Positions 1-13,974 of a DNA stretch of 64,000 nt are shown in pieces; position 1 is the stretch's first letter, and each line of letters opens with the position of its first letter. A model generated the notes under the pieces. It ran no database searches. It was not told the DNA's origin and worked only from the letters and a program-made list of their open reading frames with translations. A program made the translations under genes and the position numbers. The stretch lies in contig CM076259.1 in assembly GCA_038380795.1 (NCBI GenBank), positions 22,860,977 to 22,924,976 of the forward strand, given 5' to 3'. This stretch comes from Pyrocephalus nanus. Its lineage: Eukaryota > Chordata > Aves > Passeriformes > Tyrannidae.

Positions 1-3000
1 GGTTTACATTAAGACAGAAGTCTGGTGCCCAGGAGAAATGTCCTAGATGTTTTCTATGCTTAAAAGGCAAGATGTGCCTAATATGATTTTTCTGTAAAGA
101 GCAACTAGAGTATGGTATTAATAAAAAATAAACTATGTTAACTTATGTTAAATCTTTCTCTCTTCTCCAAAAATACACAGCTGAAAAAACCCTACCCCAG
201 CAGTACTAATGCACAAGCAAGTCCTCTCCATCTGCCAAATATGTAGGTCATTTCAATGAGTGACAGAGACAAAGAGGCCTGATTTTAATTCATGAAATAT
301 TCCTGCTAATAGCAAAGTTATTGAGACATCTGTTAAAAGCCTGACCTGTTATAATGGGGGGATATCTAAAATGACTGAAATTTCTATTTAAATTAATGCT
401 ACAGTATTGTATTGGGCATTTTAAAGAGGTATTGCTATTAAAAAAAACATTATATAAATTAGAAACAGGCCTACAATAATCCTCCAGATCAAATCTGGTC
501 CTGTATTCTAATACTACAGTATGAGCTTTTATTTGCGTGTGCGCTATGTGTATATATTACAATATAGCAGATATGTAAAAAAAATATTAAAATGTTAAGA
601 GTCATAGCAGCCCAGTTTAATGTTTGGCAGGGAACAGTTGGCAGACACTAGGAAAAAAAAGAGAAAAAAATGGGGAAAAAAGTAAATATGTTTCATGGCC
701 TGTATATTATTGAACATTCTTCCAATTCCTGTAATGGAAATGTCAATACCATGGAAATCCTTGAAACATGGACAGAGACAGACAGATAAATGTGACTGGC
801 GCCAAACACCTCCACCCAAAATGAATAAAAGGCCTTCAGACAAAGAAAATCTACATACAAATAAACGACCCACTCAATAACCCTACCTAAATTAAGTTTT
901 TGCCTTTGAGGTAGTGGTGAGGTGAGCAAAGGGAGGTGAAAGTTGGTGATGAAAGCTGTTAGGAGGACTGCACTACAGAGGCAAGGCATGGATGGGATCT
1001 CCCTCCATTAGCACTCAGAGGAAGGGAGCTGAACACTAGGAAGGACCCTCTGGCACTGCATGCAAGGCTGTGCCCTGGGTAGTAGTGCAGACAACAGCTC
1101 TTCTGTTACTGACTTCAATGTAACAGCACTAATGACTGTGTTCCTTCTCTTTTTATGTTAGATGATATGCTGGAGGATGCATCACACACAATGAATACCT
1201 CATTCTTGGAGGCTGAACCAGGACCTCTTCCTTGAATGCTCTTTTTTCTTGCTGACTCACTCCCAAAGCCAGTGTTACAAAGGGGAGGCCAGATTTTCCC
1301 AGGACACAGGGAGATGAGCTAGAATGAGGGGCACAAGTCCCAGGTCTTCATTGCAATTCCTGAAAATACTCAGGAGATCATCTCAATCCCACATCAAAGT
1401 GAACATACACCATCCTTTCTCCTCTTTCTCACCTCTACCTTGGTTTCCTCACAAGATGCTCCATGCCTACACCGGTGGATGTTGTAGGGCTTTCTACAGC
1501 ACTGCCCCTGGTATGGTTGCCTTGTGGATTGATGAAATACTGAATTGTAGAGCAGGAAATGTGTAAACAACCAGATACAACTGAGGAACAAATCCTCACA
1601 AAGCTCCTAAAATGCTTTGAATCGTGCTACAGGATAAAAAATAGCTCTGAAAGTTTACCAGTAGACAATTTATATGTTTTATATTTAATTCAAGGTTTTC
1701 TTGTTCTGAATCTAAGTAATGCTAGTAGAAGATCAATATATTTATATTAAAAATGCCACTTTGTTTCCAAGGGAGAAAATGCAAAGATGTAATTTTTTTA
1801 AAAAGTGGGGGCCAGCCAAGATAAACCCAATACCTATGAAAAAAACCACTATCATATGAAGAAAATAAGAAGTCTAATATATGCACCTCTACTATTACAA
1901 GATATTGGATATCCCCCTGCAACATGCACTGAGGGCATACCACACAGCCACTTGATGTACCACCACCCATGTGAAATCTAGTCTTTTTTTTTATGAAATT
2001 AGCTTGGCAGAGATCTAGTTTTAATGTTTCTCCTGAGATACTCTTTGAATGTTCAGAGTTTTACAAGCATATCTTTATTTTTTCCCTCCATGATCTATAA
2101 TTTACCATTTTTCTTATTGCCTTTTCCTTCTCCTGTTGCTGTGTGAGACGTCAATGTACAGTGTAAAATACATAAAATAAGGAGGCAAACTGCCTCCACT
2201 GAAGGCTCACACCAAACATACAACACATACAGATTCTTTTTGTCAGCATTCAGCTACAAAAGCACTGCACACCCCTAACAACAGTAAGAGGGAAAAGTCA
2301 TGATTTTAGGCTGCCAGTCTCCTCTTAGAAATGAAATGTTCGGTCTTGGTTTCACTACTCCTTAAACACTAAATACTCCTCTGTGCAATTCTGGTAACTT
2401 CTTAGTTGTATTTTTGAATGGATTATGAGCACACCTTAACAAAGCAAGTTACCAGCAAACAGTGCCTAGATGGGTTATATTCTACTTTGCTAAGATCAAA
2501 GGATATTTTTGTATTATTCCAGGCCTCTCTCTAAATTTATGCTCTTCTGGCGCAGATAGTGGTTTCAAGGAAAATTCTTAAAATCCCTACTTAACTGGGA
2601 TCAAATAAATGTCACTGAAGAAGCAAAACTGTGCCTTTGCTTGCAGTCATTACAAAATGGGCATTATGAAAATAAAATGGAGTAAGAGTCAAATCTGTTC
2701 AGAAGCTTGAAAATGTCCATCCTTACTCAGCAGTACTTTCTACCCTCTCAACCTCATTTGGGATCTTACTTGACAGATCTTTCTTTTAGACCACTCTTGC
2801 AAACAAACAAAAAGCCCAGTCCTCCCATGTACTTCAGGATAGGACAGAAGGGCAGTGGATGTACTCTACAGAATCTGAACTTGTGGGTAAAGTTCCTTAT
2901 CAGACAACTGCACTGCCACCTTCTCAGCCCAAGGAATGCTAGCAAGCAGAATGATGCTTAAGAAGTATATTATTAATATCAATGAAAACCTCTTGTAAAG

Positions 3001-3780
3001 AAACGTTTTCCACCTGGGAAAAAAAATCATTTGTCTGCAGATTTTTGTACTTAGTATGGTTAAAAGTAACAGAATTGAGAGATTCTAGTGGGAGAAACCA
3101 TTATCCAATTTTCAGTGCCTGTGCACTTCACAGCTTCTGTAATAAAAGGATTCACAGCTGGCCCATGAAGTCAGGAGGTCCCACTCCTGTCAGCAGGTCT
3201 GTCTCCTCACACCCTTCACTCAGCTGAAATCATTGCAGTTCTCTATAGAGATTCCCCTCAGGAAATTTCTGCAAGCTCAAAGGCTTAGTTATTTTCCCTC
3301 TCGTTTAGTAGGTCCTTCTAAATTAATATTGGAGGAAACAAAAGTCCTTATTTACTACAGTTAAGCTTTTTAAAGAACATCAATTATGCTCCTCACGAGC
3401 AGTATAGTAGAAGCTGATTCTCTATCTTGTTTTAAAATACAGTCATTTTATGAAACTTTTTTTTTTTTGCTTTAATGCTGAAAGCTTTGCTTCAGCATTT
3501 TCTAGACGAGAGCAGAATCCTCCCCTTGTTCCATGAGACTTTACAGTGTCATTTTTTCCCCATTTTGGATCAGAAGAGAAGCACATTCTCTTGAGTCTTT
3601 CATTAAAAGAATAAGGATAAAAAAGATTTCATTTCAGACTTGTGAGGCTCAGGGACAAGACTTTGCTGTCTCATTTAAAAAGAGGACTTGTACATGGTTG
3701 GTCCCCATCTCATATAAAGCGACTCAATCATAAGACAGCTGACCATTTTAAATGGATTCTCAAACTTTTTATTGCTTTGA
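1..3780. other. AT-rich unique DNA, nothing recognised
   Basis: No repeat family, exon or RNA gene seen. A possible but weak MIR echo ('acaaaatgggcattatgaaa' near 2652) was not strong enough to call. Short ORFs here have random composition. Confidence 0.6.
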
Positions 3781-3784
3781 CTGT

Positions 3785-3873
3785 TTCTTTTTGAGTGGGG
3801 GTCAGTGGGTGTGTGGAGGGGGAGGGCGGTTGGTTGGTTTGTTTCTTGTTTGGGTTTTTTTTTTGGAGGAATG
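3785..3873 (+). repeat. G/T-only tract
   Basis: The plus strand is nearly all G and T ('gagtgggggtcagtgggtgt', 'ggttggttggtttgtttctt', then GGG and a nine-T run), the complement of the A/C tracts seen elsewhere. It includes four GGTT units and several G-runs. Confidence 0.8.
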
Positions 3874-6800
3874 CTATAAAACTCAGGGAATCGTTAATAA
3901 GATCTGGTAACAAATGAAAAAAAAAAAAAAGCAACCTGAAAAAAAGAATATCAAAACCAAATTCAATCTCCACTAATGTCAATAATATCATATATAATGA
4001 TTAAATATCAATTTCTTTGAGATGATCACTTTTTCCTAAGTGCAATTGCACAAAATTATTTGTAAGTTCTTTTTCTGGCTAACAAACTGCACTAAAAAGC
4101 AGACGAAATGTTAAAGGAAATAAGTATAATATTCTTTAAAATCAGAAAGCAACTCCTTCAGGTGGCCCAGGAGCCCCCAGGCTTGGCCCAGCTTTTTTTA
4201 GCACCTCTGTAAACACAGGGAGATTGAAACAGAGGATATATGACAGGAGAAACTGGGGGAATAGACACCCATTGAATAACAATTCATCACAAGAACTTTT
4301 AGGCATCACAGAAGTATCACAGAGATTTATAGTGGGCCCAGTGCTACCAAAGGCAATTCAGAAGTTATCGCTTCTACAGTGACAGTTAGAACACAGCCAC
4401 GGTTCCAAACTCGGAAATTTCAGAGCCGACCCTTCACTGACTTATGATGACTGCACAAGTAGATTTCCAACAGATCTAATTTTTTCAAAGCACATTCATT
4501 TCATAGGGATATCGTGGAGCAAAGCAGAGATTAAGTCTTCTGATTTAGTCTTTAAACAATACGGTTGGAATCTCAATTCCTTTTCGGCTTCTTGAAAATA
4601 AAAGCCTTGGGATGTAAAGGGAAGGTGGAGAAAATCAAGCACTTACACTTCACATTCCTGTTTTGTCTCGCACCTTGGAGTGCACTGGGATAATGACTAT
4701 GGGGAGACCAGGGGCCTCCATAATCTGCATCCTGCTGTGAATTTTGCACTCACAGCTGGTTAAGTCTTTCTGATTTCCAGTATTTTTATTTCATAAAAGA
4801 GAATAAAAAGCTAAGTTTCAGTTTCCCCTCTTCTTTCACAGCCATAAGGTGCTTCCAAGAACAGTGCCTGACCATATCCCTAACATGCCCTCCAGGTGTC
4901 ACTTGGGCAGGAAATTACTGTTACCAGTCACAGTAAGGTCATTGTGTATTTTCACTCAAGAAGGTGTTTGGTTGAAAGGGATTCTGTGAAGGTACCAAAC
5001 AGACCTGTGAAGCTCAAATCTTTGTGGAGATTAGAACTTTTCTGAAGTTCCACTACACAAACATCTTGTGTTTTAAGGTATAAACACAGAAACCTCACTT
5101 CAAAGCAGACTAGACTTAAGAGGTTGTTCTTTCTTCCCTAGGAGTGAGAGAACAGTATAAAAGACTTCCTAAGTGGCTGTGAAAGATGTCTCCACAATAG
5201 CTTGGCACATGTGGCACATACTGGCATAGAAGGATGATCAATACTCCAGAGCACCAGCCATTGGCTGTGGAGCATCAGGTTCACCCAGAGGCTCTGCACA
5301 TATGCCCTTACTTTTGGCAAGTGGCAATCTCACCATGCTCCAATTCCTCATCTAAGAAACAAAAAAAACAGCTCTGCCCCTCTGTCAGTGTTGCACAACT
5401 AACCATGTTAAAGTTCTGTTTGTTAGTAAATATGAGGGTTAGACGGGTATCATTCCCTGTTACTGAAGACTGAACAATTATTTGTTTTAAGCCTATCTGG
5501 TAGAACTTTCCATGCTGAAAGCCAGGAGTGGTTTAGAATTTAATTTATGGCATATTGGTCAAAAGCTACAGGCAGAGAAGCTCCTTTTCTCATCTGTGTC
5601 TCTCTCACTCACTTCTAGAGAACTACAGTGAAAGGAACACTATTTCAATGTCCTGAAAGTTGTGAGACCTTTAAGTATCATGCTAGTCATAAAATAAGCA
5701 CTTAAACAGTTTCTGAAAGTAGAAAAGGGGTTTAGGGAATTCAATGCAGAGAGAAAACACAGGATGCTGGAAGACAGTATGGAGAAAAACAGACTGAAAA
5801 GATTTAACCTGAAATATTTCTATATTTATTTTCCTAAATGCATTTTGAGCTCTAATATTCAACCTAAATCTTCCAGAAGTTTCAAATAGTACTTGAAGAC
5901 CTCTGGGACACAATCTGTCAAACTGAATTCAAAGCTTTTGTCTTTATACCAGTTTTCCAATGCTGTTACTATCTCATACACCTTAAAACCCCCCACCTAA
6001 TCCATCCAGTTGGGTTTAATTTACACAGAAAAAAAAAAATTAACAAAATTATATATTTCTCTTGACATCAGACATTCTTATTTCCAAACTCTAGACCAAA
6101 AATACAAAGTTAGACCTTAATGTGGGCTTGATGTACACTTAAACAGTCTGGGTTTGGTTAAAAGTAAGTATAATGAAATTTAAGAAATAAGAAAAAGTTA
6201 CATGAGAGAAACCACTGGGGGTTCGATTGTGTTGGATTTCTGTTCATGTTTATTAAACATTTCCCAAGAAAGAAAACACTTTTACCATCGAATGGCTTCC
6301 ACAGGAACCCACTAAAGAACATTCCACCCAGCCTAAGAAATAGAAATATGTCAGGGATAAAAGAAAGCAACCATGTTCACAGAATCAATCAAGTTCTCTT
6401 TCCCCTTTCCCAGGCAAGCCAAAAATTAGTCTAAATGCATATAAACAGAAATTATGCATATGGGCCAGCATAGAAACCTTACATTTTGATTCACTCTTAC
6501 CAAGCAGATTTTCAGCAAGCAAAAGACTGACAAAACTCTGTTCCCACTGATCATCACCGGCAAAGCAAGTTGGAAGACAAAGTTCAGCTCCTGTCCTAGG
6601 AAAAAACGAAATCACTAACCACAAAGAGAAGATTCAAGTCTTTTGATCTGGAGTCATCATTCTGTACTCAGTTTTGGCTTATGTAATGCCTTCTTCCCTC
6701 CACATCCCAACTTAATTTTTTTTTTTTTTTTTTTTACCTCTGGAAATGAAGTTTAAGAAAAGTTATCTGTTATTCTTTCTGATCAATACCATATGTGGCA

Positions 6801-7190
6801 AAAGACTAGGGGTTACACTGGACAGATCAGGCACTGAAAAGCTTCTAAAATTACCAAGAAATCAAGTGCAACATACAGTTCTGTTGACTGGTCTGGATTA
6901 ACTACCAAAATTGGCTAATAAAAAAGATGTGAGAATCTTTCCAAGAAGTTAAAATTTGTAGCTAAAAAAAGTAGCTGTAATATGAAAAATTAGGTTCTTC
7001 TCCCTTTAAATCACAGCCCATAGAGGCACCGAAGTAAATCCCTTAATCTCTTTTTAAGTAGCTGTTTTATCCCAACTTCCTCTGCGGTTTATACCCTCAA
7101 AGCATCTACACCACAACTCAAGAACAGCATAGGCAAGGAACTTCAACTTCCTTTTCTTCAAAAAGTATCTAAAATAAAATTAAATTAAAT
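3874..7190. other. Unique DNA, nothing recognised
   Basis: No feature apart from the T20 run listed separately. Frames of 60-87 codons overlap on both strands without coding signs. Confidence 0.6.
6716..6735 (+). repeat. T20 homopolymer
   Basis: A run of 20 T. The DNA upstream of its complement (6736 onwards) shows no processed gene copy, so it is not evidently a retrocopy tail. Confidence 0.9.
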
Positions 7191-7194
7191 ATAC

Positions 7195-7320
7195 ACCACC
7201 CTCCCCCCAAAAAAGCCCACAAGAAAAACAACACAAAAAAGCCCAACCCCAAAACAAAAAGCCTAAAAAAAAAAAAAAACAAAAAGAAAATCTCAACAAC
7301 AAAAACCCCCCACAAAACCA
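7195..7320 (+). repeat. A/C-only low-complexity tract
   Basis: About 125 bp made almost wholly of A and C on the plus strand (for example 'ccctccccccaaaaaagccc', 'ccaaccccaaaacaaaaagc', 'caacaacaaaaaccccccac'), with a 15-base A-run inside. It is not a simple repeat of one unit. It has the same composition as several shorter tracts elsewhere in the window. Confidence 0.85.
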
Positions 7321-8039
7321 CGAGAACCGCTAACCTGAGTTTGGCCTTCCTGATCTTTTAACCCTTTATCCAAGACCATGCATCAAAAAGAAACCTTCAC
7401 CAATCTTTAAACTACCATCATATATTCACTGAGGCATGCAAGTGATTAAAACACTGTATGTTTGCATCTTTTAGAAGTATATCAGATCATGAATCTCTTC
7501 TCATCCTTGTAACTGATTAATGGACAAGAAAGGTGGAACAGCAATTTTAAGGCCTCAAGTTCTGTACCCATGGACAAGTTTTGTGCTTCCTTCACCACAG
7601 CATTCAGTAGAGCACTGGAAAGATCCAGCAAGATCTGTCAAAACTCAGTGCACAGCAGCCAATTTAACTTGCTCCAGGATTTCTAGCAGGCCAAGGATGG
7701 ATTGAGATGCAGACTCCATTTACATCTCTTAACTCTTGCTGACACTGAATGGCCAAAGAAAAACCTTTGTAAAAAATTTCAGAAGAAAGATTCAGTAATA
7801 ACTTTTAAATGATGATGGTGTTTCTTGAGGAAAAAAGGAAAAGTGTGTTTTAGATGTTGGACCACGCCTTCCTCAAACAAGGACAATTCCACAATGCCAT
7901 AAACCTATGCATGACTCACTAATCAATAGCATAAAAGGTGCTGGATTATGAAGGTGAAAGTGTTTGCTTAGACAGTCTTCAATTAATTGGTGACACATAA
8001 TTTTTATATATTTATATGTTTGGGGTTTTTTTAAAAACA

Positions 8040-8215
8040 CTTTGCATTTTCACTGAACTTTACAAACATTAACTAACTGCAATAAACTTCACCAGGAAGA
8101 CAGATGTCATTATCTACACACTATGGATGGGAAATTCCAGGCAGAACAGTTGGGCAATGCATCTAAGACCAGAGAGGAAGTCCTATTTGTACCAAGGGGA
8201 GTAGATCCTCGCCCT
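8040..8215 (-). mobile_element. MIR-type SINE relic, minus strand
   Basis: The plus strand shows the reverse complement of a MIR core and tail: 'actttacaaacattaactaa' near 8058, 'agacagatgtcattatctac' near 8098, a 'gatgggaaat' block near 8125, then 'cagttgggcaatgcatctaa' near 8147 and 'gaccagagaggaagtcc' near 8167. This matches the MIR order: tail, 'cattttacagatgaggaaac', 'cttgcccaaggtcac', 'tggcagagccgggattc'. Divergence is high and the ends are approximate. Confidence 0.7.
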
Positions 8216-9607
8216 CAGACTCACATTCACATCATGCCTCTCTAACTGCATACTAGACCAGTCTCCATTTGATAACAAAGGTCACTCTTATCTTTCAATG
8301 TTTACGAAGACTAAGGCTGTAGATGTTGACAGCATTTACCTTGTGATCTCGACACTTCCCCAGCACAGCAAAGGAAACACCAGGGTAATGTTGAAGGCTA
8401 CAGTCTGAAGTGTAAGCTCACCAGATTTTAAGGAACATGCCACAGGCAGATGGTTACACAGTTATGAAAGGAGAGCATTGTACACTAAACCCACATTCTA
8501 CAATCCCCTTCCTTGTTTAGACATATGCACCCTGACTATTTACTAAACACATCTCACATCTTTACATTTCATCATCTGCATCAGCTCTGAAAACTTTTGT
8601 GTTTGTTTTTGCTTGAATAAAAATAAACAGAAATCTTCACACCTGGTGCTCACATTTAAAGTTCACAACACAGATAAAGAACCACTCATGAACTGGGAAA
8701 GGGACACTCAATAGTTGAATTACGGGTTCCCATAACATTTGATTCCTTTGGTTAATGCATTTCTTTGAACTCCTCTGTCCTAAGTGCACAGGATATATGA
8801 GCACATCAACAGTTTCATGACAGCCCAAATCACCCACTTTCCATAGCAGTAGATTGACATGTCATGGAGAGTGTGATTAGGAGGTCATCAGAGTACACAA
8901 AGCACCAGATTAAAGCTCAAACCCAAGACATATTTGCTCCTTGGGTTATTAAAAAAAGATCAGCAGAGGAAAAAAAACCCTGTTGTAATTGAAAAATATG
9001 AGGCTTAATATACTGTTGAAAACCCTTCTGTGCAAGGCTGTTTGGGATTTTTTTTTTTTAAGCCAACAGTATGTTATCTTTTGATAGTGAAAATATGTAT
9101 TTATTATAATGTGGCTTCTACTTAGGGTGGCATCAGGTTGACAGGCCAGCACCATTTGTTGCTGCACCGAACTCTTAAAAAAGAAAGCAAGGGGGGTGGA
9201 GGGGTGGAGGGTGTAAGCAGGAGGATGAATATGTTCCTAACTCTGAAATCTTTTTGATTCTGTCCGTAAATCACATTGCTGATTAGGTTACAAAACAGAA
9301 GATAATTCTCTGGATCTCCATATTTCCCTCAATTCTAGCCCACTACAATCCACCTTCTGCTTTTTTAGTACAGGAATCTGAGTCTGCCAGTTTGCTATCC
9401 ATTCTGAGAAAATCCATCAGAAAGAAGGGAAACAGGCAACCTATCATCATATCCCACTGATGTCCAGGAAATGCCAGCCTAGCAGCTGTCACAACAAAGG
9501 AACTTCAAAGTCACAGCAAAAAAACTAACAATTGCCCTTACTAACACTGAATCATTGATGAAAAACTTTATGAGAAGCAGAATCAGCTTAAGAAGGAAAA
9601 GGAAGAA

Positions 9608-9628
9608 TTTTTTTTTTTTTTTTTTTTT
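9608..9628 (+). repeat. T21 homopolymer
   Basis: A run of 21 T followed by AAAAAA, giving a T/A hairpin edge. The 91-codon minus-strand frame with a lysine run comes from it. Confidence 0.9.
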
Positions 9629-11834
9629 AAAAAAGGGTAGGCAGAGGGGTATTTGGTTGTTGATTTTTTTTCCCCCTTCTTTGAAGGAGAGATCCAAACA
9701 CCCACACTCTCCAAAATGTCCTTGATTAAAATCTTCAAGAAAGTTACCATTCATGCCACCTCTAACCTTATGTCTTCTTATTGAAAATTTTCAAGGAAAA
9801 ATGCTTCCATCACGTCCTTGGTGCAAGAACTCAAGGATGTGCCTTTCTCATGAGCTCAGAAAATCTTAAAACCCCTTGTCTCCTTGGAGGAAGTAAACAG
9901 ATGTCTGCTAAACACTTAGGTTTACATAACATTTCTTCCCCCTTCTTTGTTGAAAAAAAAAAGTCTTTTTAGAAAGCACTTCATATTTTGAGAACAGTGA
10001 ATGCTTTCTTTCCTTTTTTTAAATATTTTTGTCAAAGTATGTTTTTTATTATTTAAAGATAATCTCTATTCTAAATTGCCTCTGACTCACATAACCTCCA
10101 TACTTTAGAAACCACAATAAAAGTGCAATATATTAGCTATAAATGAATAGGGAGTGAGTCAGTGAATAGTTAAGGACATTCCACAGAAATGCATGAGCTG
10201 CATACTAAGTTTTTAGAAAAATATTCTATTTCATTTTTAGAATTAACAGTATAGATTAGTTGGAACAAAGAAAATACTTCCTTTTTTAAATTCCCAGATG
10301 CAAGGTCTTTTGTTTTGTTTTCCTTATGTGTCTTTGTCTCCTGTACAAAGAGACCTTTAGTGAAGTGACAGAAACACCGGTGTTGCAGAGAAAGAATAGT
10401 CAAAACTTGCACATACTAAAGGATTTCTGCAATTACGGGAGGTTTTTTAACACTTTCACTGGGAATACCTAATTTGATGGCCTTTGCAAGGCCATCTTAC
10501 ATATCAGCTTACAGAAATTACTTTAGGGAAATCACATGTTTTTCTCCAGCTACTGAGTTCAAGTGTGTTTAAGTTCAGTGCTTTGAGTATTAAAAGAAAA
10601 AAGAAAAAAACCCTGATACTTCTACTTGCCAAGGCTCACAGTCTCAGCAAAGTCTTCATAGTGAATATATGAAAAAGTCCATTAAATACTAACTGAAGTT
10701 TTCCATGCATCATCATGTTTGCAGATCCACACTAGGGAGTCATGCCCCTTAACACATGCATCCCAGATCCAGTAACCATGGTATAAATAACTACACAAAA
10801 ATCATAAGTGGGGGACATGAGACAAACAGAATTCTTACAGCACAGGATTACGGCTATAAAGAGAGTCATAATAACTCCCACTCTATCAAACCCATAGCTA
10901 CTGCCTGAAAAACAACTTTTTTCAAGATGGAAATCTGCCAGAGGTAAGACATTTACTACAGATGAACCTAAGACAAAGGTTCTCCATTCCAACTTAAAAA
11001 AAATAAAAGCTGACTGGACCATAATCTGAGCATGAACTTAAACGTGACGTGGAAATATATCCAGGATAGGGCTTTAACTATCCTGGCAGATATCATTCAC
11101 TTCCAGAAAAAAAAAATGAACCATATAGGTGTTGAGCATGCTGGAGGACCCCAGCACAAGGCTAAGGAAAAACAACAACAAAAACATGGTAAGTAGGGAA
11201 ATGTTCAGTGGATCTAGGTGTACTAAAACCAAAGGCGTGCAGTCTTACTGACTTGGGCTTCACTAGGTATTTGGATGCAGAATGCAGGGCGAGTTCCAAC
11301 AAAATTATCCAGCCTTAGCTAGTCCTAGCTATCTCCTGAAATGGTGGAAAAAGCAGTCAAGGACACCACGAAATAACAGAAGATAACTATGGAATAGTTA
11401 TTAATCTCACAATGAACCATGGGGACTGAAGAGGACAAGTTCCTGCAGCCAGTATTCTGCATTCATAAATAAAGGTCATGCAGAGCTCTGGGGACAGATC
11501 CTGTGTTGACCCCAAAGCCTGTGATGGTGGAATCTCACCTTTTTTGCACTCCTACTTGTCTGTCACTACCACACAGGGAAAGTTCAGGGTTCAAAAGACA
11601 GTCCACCCACCTATACCTTTGGCTCACAGCAATATTAAGCAATCCTCTCTGTTAAATGACAGCTCGGAACAGCAGCTCTTTAAGCTGAGTAACTAAATAA
11701 AGAACCCCTGGGCAAGGTATTGGTAACAAACCTTAAATCAGCCGCTGCTTTCTATACATGATAAAATAAGCATTTCCTCAAATGAGACAAGTGCAGGAGA
11801 TCTTAAACCCCTTTCCCGCTTATTCTCCATAGGG

Positions 11835-11859
11835 AAAAAAAAGAAAAAAAAAAAAAAAA
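11835..11859 (+). repeat. A8-G-A16 tract
   Basis: Eight A, G, then sixteen A. The Phe-rich 107-codon minus-strand frame across it is an artefact. Confidence 0.9.
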
Positions 11860-13974
11860 GGTGTTCACCCACACAGCCACTGCAAAACTTTTCAACTCTT
11901 CTCAGATGCAGATGTACACTCCTCTGATATCTCTGCCAATAAAACCAGAAGGAGGAGCGAAACTTAATGAGATATAAAAATATAACTGGATTCCTTTTTG
12001 TATCGTTTGCTGGTTTTATTTTTGGACTGTTTACCCACTGAGGTGACATGATCTGTAGCAACGCAGCATAACCCCAAAACCCAGCATCCCTCTCGGCAAC
12101 ACTTGCTCTGGCGCATCCAGGCTGAAGCTGAACAACGGCTGATGGTGCAGAAGTGGATCATCCGCGCTCAGAAAATGAAACAACAGACAGAGGGATAAAA
12201 TAACTCTTATTCTTCAGGGTTTAGATTGTGGCTGGCCCACACGTGCAGATAGCTAAGGATGGGAAAGGCTCTTCCCAAGAGTATGACTGGGGCAGACAGC
12301 CCGGCATTTTCAATTGTGAAGATAACAGTTCTAGTGAGCCTAAGGAAAACAGCAACTGCTTTGAATCATGTAACTTTAAGGAGACATTTTTCAATAGCAG
12401 GAGAACTAAATAGGTCACAGCGAAACCTCACGTGCTGTCAGCAAAGACTGGAGTGGTTTTGCTGAAGTAATCTCTTCTGTAATCAAAAGTGGCCCATCCC
12501 TTCAGCCTTTCTCTGTGGCCTTGCTCTGACAAAACAGTCTCTCGTTTTGCCCAGTCAGGTGCTTTTACAAAGCAGAACAAGGTTCTTTTATGAAATCAAA
12601 AGCCCCAGTCTAGAAAACTAAATGACATTTCAAAACCCATCTAGCTCACCTGGTGCAATTTCCCCCTCCGCTTCCAGCATATTAAAGATAATGTAGGATT
12701 ACCAAAGCTGGGTGTGCTCCCAGCTTTGTATCTGGAGTACTGTAAAGAATGGCATTTGGTTTGCTTTCTCCTCTACATACCAGTGAAGTAGGACCTTCTT
12801 ACGTTGAGCCACTCCAGAACTGAAATATTCCAGTAACCTAATATCACATAAGCTTAAAGGCCTATCCCCAGATGTGTGCTCAGAGTTGTCCTGTGAATTC
12901 AAAGCCAGAAATACAAAACCCTTCTATACATGGAAACCCCTTTAATACAGCTATTGCTTCTCAGTGAGAAACTGTAACACTGGGTACTGCTCTGAAGTTG
13001 GAAGCAAGCACTATTTATACTGCAACAGAGAGCAAGTTTGGTCTTAACAGGAGGGATGCCAGCTTCCCAAGCTGGCATGCATGATGGTTTTGCACACAAG
13101 AAAATAAAAACTAGGAACAGAGGGCAGAGGGGGGAGCAAGAACTGTAGTCCTCACTCCTTCTGTCTGTATCTATTACAAGTGTAAAACCAGCTGTAAACA
13201 GTAACGATGTCCCTATTAAGCAAAAATACCATCCCGATTAAAGAGTGGTCAGGACAGTTAAATATTTTTAGACTTAAACTAGTCCACTACAGTTCACTAG
13301 AACCTCCTAACTAAACTAAACACACAGTGTAAATCTGCAGCCTTTATCAGAAGGAATAAATATGTGTTGATGACTTAAGCTGTGGGGGAAAAGTCTACAC
13401 AAAAAGTGGTTTTAATGTGATTGTACCAACTTACAGAGGTGAAAGAAGAGGGTAAAATGAAAAAGAAAACACATAACATGTCATATAAATCCTTTGCTGG
13501 GATATTCCAAAATGTTATTCATCCTTACATTGAATCTTCTGCATATATTCTGCTGGTGACAGTTTGATTCTGCCTGTGCTTATCAAAGGACGGGAGCATG
13601 TACAACCATATGATGGAAAAGGGTTTCTCCATAAAAACAGCAGCTGAAGGCAGTTTGCTGCCACCAGAATGAACCCTCCATGCTATACCTCATTCTGCAG
13701 GAGCCCTGGGCCAGTGTGGGACACAGGTGAATGTGTCTGCCCAGCTGGGCTGCACAGAGTCCAACAGGCACTGCTGAAGCATCACTTGGTCTAGGCAGCT
13801 GCTCGGAAATGGATGGGACCAGAGCAGTGAGCTTTTGTGTGCACCTATGTGTGAGATCTCTGGGCTGTGTGAAACTGTGGACTTTTTACTACTCTCTTGC
13901 ACAACACACTCCATGACTTCAGCACATGCAAGTCTCAGGAAGTTTTTATGATTCACATTGAAATTTTTCCTGCT

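Larger units (their letters stand above)
8216..13974. other. Unique DNA with homopolymers only
   Basis: Contains the T21 and A8-G-A16 tracts listed separately. A CTCF-core-like AGAGGGCAG occurs near 13119 but its flank does not fit. No exon, RNA gene or repeat family recognised; the ORFs of up to 128 codons at 13.6-14.1 kb run partly into the CR1 relic and are chance. Confidence 0.55.

Noticed and set aside
2600..2690. Possible MIR core ('acaaaatgggcattatgaaa')
   Set aside because: Single short block; the neighbouring MIR landmarks are missing or too diverged.
6716..6735. Long T/A homopolymers as processed pseudogene tails
   Set aside because: No gene-like sequence, target duplications or polyadenylation context next to any of the runs.
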